Assembly (NCBI RefSeq): GCF_021117295.1
Contig: NZ_CP088247.1
Location: forward strand, 3,115,001 to 3,179,000
Length of the DNA: 64,000 nucleotides
Direction: 5' to 3'
Origin: Methylorubrum sp. B1-46
GTDB taxonomy: Bacteria; Pseudomonadota; Alphaproteobacteria; Rhizobiales; Beijerinckiaceae
Within the stretch, counting starts at the first letter, position 1; the number at the start of each line of letters is the position of its first letter. Both the position numbers and the translations under genes were made by a program. This document shows, in pieces, positions 59,563 through 64,000 of this stretch. A model generated the notes under the pieces. The model did not search any database. It saw only the letters and a list, made by a program, of their open reading frames with translations, and was not told the DNA's origin.

Positions 59563-60999
59563 TCAGGCCGTCGTTCGGCGAAGGAACCGTCGCAGCATCC
59601 AGTGCGCGCTGCGCCAGCGCGCCGTCGCCTCCCGGAACGCCATGCTGAAGACACCCGGATCGGCGAGCAGATCGCTCCGGCCGCCGAAGGTCTCGGCCAC
59701 TGCGATATACCGTTCGATCCGGCGAACGAGGCCGGAGATGCTTCCATCGGAGGGAAGGGTCCAGAACCCGTGAGCCGGATCCTCCGGCACGAGGATCTCC
59801 CTGCGGCAGAAGAAGTCGTCGGAGCGAACGCGCAACAGGGGTGCCAGCCGCCCGTGGAGGTGCCTTGTCGAGAAGTCGATGGCCGGCGGCGCCATCGAGA
59901 GCAGCAGGACACGGAAATCCATCAGGTTCTGCGAGACGACCCTGACCTCGACATCGTCGGGGATGCGATCCGTCTGGAACGTCAGACTGACGAGCGGATC
60001 GCGTCGACCGTAGCGAAGATTGAGCAGATCCGCCCGCACGCCTCGCCCGCGGCGCACCACGGCCCGTGCGACACGCCGAGCGAGTGCGATGCCGTCGGCA
60101 TCGAGGGTCGTCGGGACGGCTTCCGGACAAGCCCCGGCCACGTCCGTCAGACCGGTTTCCGTCATCGCGGCGAATGCTTCGAGTGCTGCTGTCACCCGCT
60201 CCGGCAGGACGGCCGGGCGCTTGCGAATGAAGAGCCAACCCTCTTCGCGTGCCGCGAAGAAGTCTCCCTCGCGGAAGATCATGCTGTCGTTGCCGATGAC
60301 ATGCGGCCACGCCACGAAGGTCGTCTCGCGGCAGGTGATCGTCCCGGCCCGGCCGTCCGTGTGCGCCAGCAGGGTCTGAAGCATATCTTCGTCCGCATGG
60401 ACGCAACGCCGGAAGCGCGCCATGTCCGGTAGGCCGGGCATGATATCGTGCAGATAGGCGCAGGCCGCCCGCGACAGGACGTACCAGTTGCTGCCGTGGT
60501 GGAGGCGGCTGAGAAAATCAGGATCGCGTGCAAGCGCGGCGATGCCGAAGCTGCCGACGCCCGGAAGCTCGCGGTAGTCCATGCTGAAGCGGTGGGCGAT
60601 GTCCACCTGGCCGCCGGCATCCATGGCGGAAAACGGTGTCGTGCCAACGTAGGAGACACTGGGCTGGAAGGCGGCCGCCACCGTGATCGGGTCGTGCAGC
60701 GGACAGTGCTGCTCGCTCAGCGCCACGAAATGCGACCATGCGGGGGCGGATTTCAGCGCCCAGGCGATCGCGTCGAGGGTCGTCGCAACCTGCGAGTAGC
60801 TGGCCCAGGCATAGTGCCGGGTGGGTAGAACCTCGACGTTCGGGAACGCCTGCGCCAGCCGCCGCACGGTGTCGTGAAGAGCCTCGGGCGCCTTTGCATC
60901 GACGTGATAGAGGTAGACGTGATCTCGATGGTAAAGGAAGCGGAATTGGTCGCGAACGAAGGCGGGCGATTGGTGGCAGGTGATGAAATAGGCCGTCAT
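59563..60999 (-). CDS. Branching glycosyltransferase-like protein (GT14, core-2/I-branching type)
   Basis: A 478-residue protein. The first ~300 residues match the Branch/GT14 family: MTAYFITCHQSPAFVRDQFRFLYHRDHVYLYHVDAK, WSHFVALSEQHCPLHDP, GSNWYVLSRAACAYLHDI and VHADEDMLQTLLAHT. Bacterial GT14-like proteins occur in polysaccharide or glycoprotein modification, with unknown acceptors. The C-terminal ~170 residues (VRADLLNLRYGRRDPLVSLTF onwards) have no recognised domain. The gene is antisense between bamD and recN and interrupts the common gene order. No polysaccharide cluster surrounds it. Confidence 0.85.
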   Translation of the reverse strand: MTAYFITCHQSPAFVRDQFRFLYHRDHVYLYHVDAKAPEALHDTVRRLAQAFPNVEVLPTRHYAWASYSQVATTLDAIAWALKSAPAWSHFVALSEQHCPLHDPITVAAAFQPSVSYVGTTPFSAMDAGGQVDIAHRFSMDYRELPGVGSFGIAALARDPDFLSRLHHGSNWYVLSRAACAYLHDIMPGLPDMARFRRCVHADEDMLQTLLAHTDGRAGTITCRETTFVAWPHVIGNDSMIFREGDFFAAREEGWLFIRKRPAVLPERVTAALEAFAAMTETGLTDVAGACPEAVPTTLDADGIALARRVARAVVRRGRGVRADLLNLRYGRRDPLVSLTFQTDRIPDDVEVRVVSQNLMDFRVLLLSMAPPAIDFSTRHLHGRLAPLLRVRSDDFFCRREILVPEDPAHGFWTLPSDGSISGLVRRIERYIAVAETFGGRSDLLADPGVFSMAFREATARWRSAHWMLRRFLRRTTA

Positions 61000-61176
61000 G
61001 TTCCCGCTCGGCCGCGACGCTCCGATGCCCTGTCCCGCCTTCTAGCGGCGGGCGAGGCGACCGGTCCATTGGGCAGGAACGGTCCGAAGCGATTGGCTGC
61101 GATTTTTTCCGCGTGAAGTCGGGGCCTGTTCCGTCTAGATCACCCTCACGACAACGAAGGGGAACCGGGCAGCTTC

Positions 61177-62889
61177 ATGCTCGTCCAGCTCGCAATCCGC
61201 GACATCGTTCTGATCGACAAGCTTGAATTGACCTTCTCCGCCGGGCTCACCGTCCTCACGGGCGAGACCGGTGCGGGCAAGTCGATTCTGCTCGATGCCT
61301 TTGCCCTGGCCCTCGGCGGGCGCGGGGATGGCGGGCTCGTGCGACAGGGCGAGGCGCAGGGCGGCGTCACCGCCGTATTCGACGTGGCGGCCGATCATCC
61401 CGCCCGTGCCGTCGCCGCGGCGGCCGAGATCGACACCGATGGCGACCTGATCCTGCGCCGCACCCAGTTCGCCGACGGGCGCACCCGCGCTTTCGTCAAC
61501 GACCAGCCGGTCGGCGTGCAGACGATGCGAGCGATCGGCACGGCACTCGTCGAGATCCACGGCCAGCACGACGACCGGGCGCTCGCCGACCCTACCACCC
61601 ACCGCACCATCCTCGACGCCTTCGGCGGGTTGCAGGGTCCGCTCAATCAGGTCGCCGCTGCGGCCAAACGCGTGCGCGCCGCCCGCACCACCTTGTCCGA
61701 GCAGCGCGCGCGGGTCGAGGCGGCGCAGAAGGAGGCCGATTTTCTGCGCCACGCGGTCGAGGAGCTCGGCACCCTCGACCCACAAGCGGGCGAGGAAGCG
61801 ATGCTCGCCGAGCGCCGCACGGTGATGCAGCAGGGCGAGAAGGTCGCCCGCGAGTTGAACGAGGCGCTCGACCTCGTCGGCGGCTCGGGCTCGCTGGTGC
61901 CGCACCTTTCTTCCGCCGTGCGCCGGCTGGAACGGCGCAGCGCGACTGTGCCGAGTCTGGTCGATCCGAGCATTGCGGCGCTGGACGCCGCCCTCGTCGC
62001 GCTGGATGAGGCCCGCGCCGCGCTGGACGCGGCGGTGCTCGCCGCCGAGTTCGACCCGCGCGAGCTGGAGCGGGTGGAGGAGCGCTTGTTCGCCCTGCGC
62101 GCGGCGTCGCGGAAATATTCGGTGCCGGCCGACGATTTGGCCGACCTGCGCAGCCGCTACGATGCGGATGTGGCCGCACTCGATGCCGGGGAGCAGGCGC
62201 TCTCGGGGCTTGAGGCCGAGTTGGACGCGGCCGAGGCCGCCTATGCCCAGGCCGCGAAGAGGCTCGGCGACGGGCGGCGCAAGGCGGCCAAAGCCCTCGA
62301 CGCGGCGGTCCAGGCCGAGTTGCCGCCGCTGAAGCTGGAGGGCGCCCGCTTCATCACCCAGATCACCGTGGACGAGGCCTCGCGCGATGCCGCCGGCACC
62401 GAGCGGGTCGAGTTCTGGGCGCAGACCAATCCAGGCACCCGCGCCGGACCGATGATGAAGGTGGCTTCGGGCGGCGAGCTGTCCCGCTTCATGCTGGCGC
62501 TCAAGGTGGTGCTGGCCGGCAAGGGCTCGGCGCCGACCCTGATCTTCGACGAGATCGATACCGGCCTCGGCGGCGCGGTGGCCGATGCCATCGGCGCGCG
62601 GCTCGGCCGTCTCTCGGAACAGGTTCAGGTGGTGGCGGTGACGCACGCGCCGCAAGTGGCCGCCCGCGCCTCGACGCATTTCCGCATCGCCAAGGACAGC
62701 GTGAAGGACGGCGCGAAGGGGAAGGCGGCCAAGGGCGTGGAGAAGGGCTCGGAACGGGTCACGACCCGGGTGGTCGGGCTCGCGGCGGACGCGCGCAGGG
62801 AAGAGATCGCCCGGATGCTGGCTGGCGCGACCGTCACCGACGAGGCCCGCGCGGCGGCAGCGCGACTTCTCCAGGGGGCCGAGGGTTAG
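61177..62889 (+). CDS. recN: DNA repair ATPase RecN
   Basis: SMC-like protein that handles DNA double-strand breaks. The 570-residue protein has the N-terminal ABC half with Walker A LTGETGAGKSILLDAFALALGG (28-49) and a Q-loop region, then the coiled coil interrupted at PxxG-like turns (~150-370). The C-terminal half has signature SGGELSRFMLALKVVL, Walker B TLIFDEIDTGLGG and the His switch VVAVTHAPQVAARA. A Lys/Gly-rich insert (KDGAKGKAAKGVEKGSE) lies after the switch. No SOS box of the GTTC-N7-GTTC type was seen in the 180 bases upstream. Confidence 0.97.
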   Translation: MLVQLAIRDIVLIDKLELTFSAGLTVLTGETGAGKSILLDAFALALGGRGDGGLVRQGEAQGGVTAVFDVAADHPARAVAAAAEIDTDGDLILRRTQFADGRTRAFVNDQPVGVQTMRAIGTALVEIHGQHDDRALADPTTHRTILDAFGGLQGPLNQVAAAAKRVRAARTTLSEQRARVEAAQKEADFLRHAVEELGTLDPQAGEEAMLAERRTVMQQGEKVARELNEALDLVGGSGSLVPHLSSAVRRLERRSATVPSLVDPSIAALDAALVALDEARAALDAAVLAAEFDPRELERVEERLFALRAASRKYSVPADDLADLRSRYDADVAALDAGEQALSGLEAELDAAEAAYAQAAKRLGDGRRKAAKALDAAVQAELPPLKLEGARFITQITVDEASRDAAGTERVEFWAQTNPGTRAGPMMKVASGGELSRFMLALKVVLAGKGSAPTLIFDEIDTGLGGAVADAIGARLGRLSEQVQVVAVTHAPQVAARASTHFRIAKDSVKDGAKGKAAKGVEKGSERVTTRVVGLAADARREEIARMLAGATVTDEARAAAARLLQGAEG

Positions 62890-62928
62890 CGTCGCTCACA
62901 GAACGCCCGCCGCACGGCCCATTGCCGA

Positions 62929-62971
62929 GGCGAAACCGCCGGCGACCGGGAGTTTCGAAGGCCCTCTCAGT
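62929..62971. repeat. Diverged copy of the bamD-downstream element
   Basis: CGAAACCGCCGGCGACCGGG then AGTTTCGAAGGCCCTCTCA aligns with the second half of the element at 59393-59470, with several changes. It lies between the convergent recN and sigma-1.1-like genes. Confidence 0.45.
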
Positions 62972-63260
62972 CGCCCTCGTCCAGCTCGATTCCGTACTCC
63001 GCCAGCACCCAGAAGATCGCCTCCAGATCGTCGGCGGTCACGTCGCGGGGCGGCAGCGCCTCTTCGAGGTCGTCGTAGGTCAGTGAGCGACGGCGCTCGG
63101 CATCCGCCTTGGCCAGCAGGCGGTCGACCGTCATGCGGATGTCAGCCGGCAGGGCGTCGTGGCTCGGCAGCACGATGCCGCCGGCCGGGCGCAGGGCGTC
63201 GCTGAGCAAGCGATCGATGATCGCCTGCCGCCGCGCGTGAGCTCCGTCCGAACTGTCCAT
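62967..63260 (-). CDS. Stand-alone sigma-70 region 1.1-like protein
   Basis: A 97-residue acidic protein. Its C-terminal ~50 residues (VDRLLAKADAERRRSLTYDD, then LEEALPPRDVTADDLEAIFW, then VLAEYGIELDEGD) closely follow sigma-70 region 1.1, the acidic four-helix module at the N-terminus of RpoD that occupies the RNA polymerase DNA channel (typical text: GYVTYDELNKALP...IEDIMAALSEMGI). The N-terminal ~45 residues are basic/Ala-rich (ARRQAIIDRLLSDALRPAG). No other sigma regions are present. It could modulate RNA polymerase or be a fold-only relative. The ATG at 63260 (MDSSDGAH) is preferred. Confidence 0.72.
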   Translation of the reverse strand: MDSSDGAHARRQAIIDRLLSDALRPAGGIVLPSHDALPADIRMTVDRLLAKADAERRRSLTYDDLEEALPPRDVTADDLEAIFWVLAEYGIELDEGD

Positions 63261-63330
63261 GCCACCGAATATGGACCGTCGCGGGCGCGCGTCGAGTCTC
63301 CACGCACGCGGTCTCACATGACTCCTTTCG

Positions 63331-63603
63331 TCACTCCTTGCCCACCGACATCAGCAGGCGCTCGGTACGGGCGTCCTCGATGCGGTTGACCATGCGGCGC
63401 CCCTCATGGACGTCGCGGAGCGTCTTGGTGGCGGTGATGCAGGACTGGATCAGCATCACCGTGCCCATGGCGAGATAGCCCTTCATCCAGAAGTCGAGGG
63501 GCATGAACAGGATGCCGAAGCCGACCAGTGCGGCGGAGGCGACGAAGGAGGCCTGGGTGAAGACGACCCAGGCGCCGGTATGCTGCGCGGTTTCTTGGGA
63601 CAT
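63331..63603 (-). CDS. YiaA/B two-helix domain membrane protein
   Basis: A 90-residue protein with two membrane helices: AWVVFTQASFVASAALVGFGILFMPLDFW (about 11-39) and GYLAMGTVMLIQSCITATKTL (about 42-62). It matches the YiaAB two-helix domain, whose function is unknown. The C-terminal tail is cytoplasmic and charged (RDVHEGRRMVNRIEDARTERLL). It lies 30 bases downstream of the PspA-like gene on the same strand, a pairing consistent with a membrane-stress operon. Confidence 0.88.
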   Translation of the reverse strand: MSQETAQHTGAWVVFTQASFVASAALVGFGILFMPLDFWMKGYLAMGTVMLIQSCITATKTLRDVHEGRRMVNRIEDARTERLLMSVGKE

Positions 63604-63633
63604 GGCTTTCTTCCTTGAGAGGGGAGGGGCGGA

Positions 63634-64000
63634 TCAGACGGCACCCGCGCGCCCGGCCTCCGCGCGGCCGCGGAGGCGGGCCAGCACGTCGTCGGAGGAA
63701 GGACGTGTCCGAGGCCCGAAGCCCGCGCGTTCAAGACGCTCGGCGATCGTCTCCTCGGGTGTCTCGATCGCGGCGAGCGCCGCATCGGCATCCGTTGCCT
63801 CGGCCTGAAGCCGCTGGAGCCGGGCCAGGGTGGCCTCCGCCTCGCGCAGGCTGGCATTGCCGCCTACGCTCTGCCTCCCACGCAGACGCCGGACGGCTTC
63901 CGCGGCCGCCGCAACCCGCCGCCCGCGCTCCAGAGCCTCCTGGCGCCGGGTCGCGTCGGCGAGCACTGTGCGCATCCGCGTCACTTCCGCGGCGAAGGTC
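63634..64000 (-). CDS. PspA/IM30-like protein, C-terminal part (cut by window end)
   Basis: The frame is open to the edge (upstream residues read TFAAEVTRMRTVLADATRRQ) so the gene continues beyond position 64000. The visible ~122 residues are helical and Ala/Arg/Glu-rich: ALERGRRVAAAAEAVRRLRG, SLREAEATLARLQRLQAEATDADAAL, and a tail AERLERAGFGPRTRPSSDDVLARLRGR that is typical of the end of PspA/IM30 proteins in alphaproteobacteria. PspA proteins stabilise the inner membrane under stress. The assignment is from the C-terminus and the YiaA/B neighbour, so it is moderate. Confidence 0.65.
   Translation of the reverse strand, partial: TFAAEVTRMRTVLADATRRQEALERGRRVAAAAEAVRRLRGRQSVGGNASLREAEATLARLQRLQAEATDADAALAAIETPEETIAERLERAGFGPRTRPSSDDVLARLRGRAEAGRAGAV

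Noticed and set aside
61000..61176. SOS (LexA) box upstream of recN
   Set aside because: GTTC and GAAC half-sites occur, but no GTTC-N7-GTTC or GAAC-N7-GAAC spacing was found.

Overview
The window looks like chromosomal DNA of a high-GC alphaproteobacterium of the Hyphomicrobiales, most likely a Methylobacterium/Methylorubrum relative. The reasons are the GC-rich codon use, a PhyR whose receiver aspartate falls at residue 190 as described for Methylobacterium PhyR, GGAAC-N16/17-CGTT promoters of the alphaproteobacterial general stress sigma factor EcfG, and an alphaproteobacterial dcw cluster followed by lpxC, bamD and recN. The assignment rests on gene content only. No tRNA, rRNA, CRISPR array or intact insertion sequence was recognised.

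Layout. 1-10.8 kb: lgt, an MgtC-type membrane protein, phosphoglucomutase with an overlapping secreted protein, a SleB-type wall hydrolase, pyruvate phosphate dikinase, a DUF3096 micro-protein, an L,D-transpeptidase lipoprotein and a glyoxalase-fold protein. 10.8-18.7 kb: a regulatory and stress region with a cyclic-nucleotide-binding protein, a KGG-repeat stress protein, a MarR regulator, and the divergent nepR/phyR pair. Around phyR lie six perfect EcfG-type promoters arranged as three divergent pairs. They serve nepR, phyR, a DUF1328 protein, a 48-residue basic protein, a 120-residue exported protein and a candidate ~88-nt small RNA with a C-rich loop and an intrinsic terminator. 18.7-30 kb: housekeeping and repair genes (YkgJ-type protein, class III aminotransferase, metallophosphoesterase, alkA-GNAT pair, RNase D, DD-carboxypeptidase, AsmA protein). 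30-45 kb: a two-subunit 3-oxoacid CoA-transferase, guaA, an exported Ntn-hydrolase, an exported alpha/beta hydrolase, an RsmB-type rRNA methyltransferase that appears to start with CTG, a ketopantoate reductase, two tandem exported paralogues of unknown function, and guaB. 45-57 kb: the division and cell wall run ftsW-murG-murC-(DUF559)-murB-(SMI1/KNR4)-ddl-ftsQ-ftsA-ftsZ, with two non-canonical genes inserted. 57-64 kb: lpxC, bamD, an antisense GT14-like glycosyltransferase, recN, a stand-alone sigma-70 region 1.1-like protein, a YiaA/B membrane protein and the C-terminal part of a PspA-like protein cut by the window end.

How it fits together. The dcw genes carry out peptidoglycan precursor synthesis and septation. 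lgt, lpxC, bamD, the L,D-transpeptidase, the SleB-like hydrolase and the DD-carboxypeptidase complete an envelope theme. The PhyR/NepR switch releases EcfG under stress, and its local promoters suggest a compact regulon including a regulatory RNA; the sigma factor gene and sensor kinase are not in the window. Palindromic repeats of at least two families are scattered between genes, and one forms the end of a DUF559 gene and the ribosome binding site of murB.
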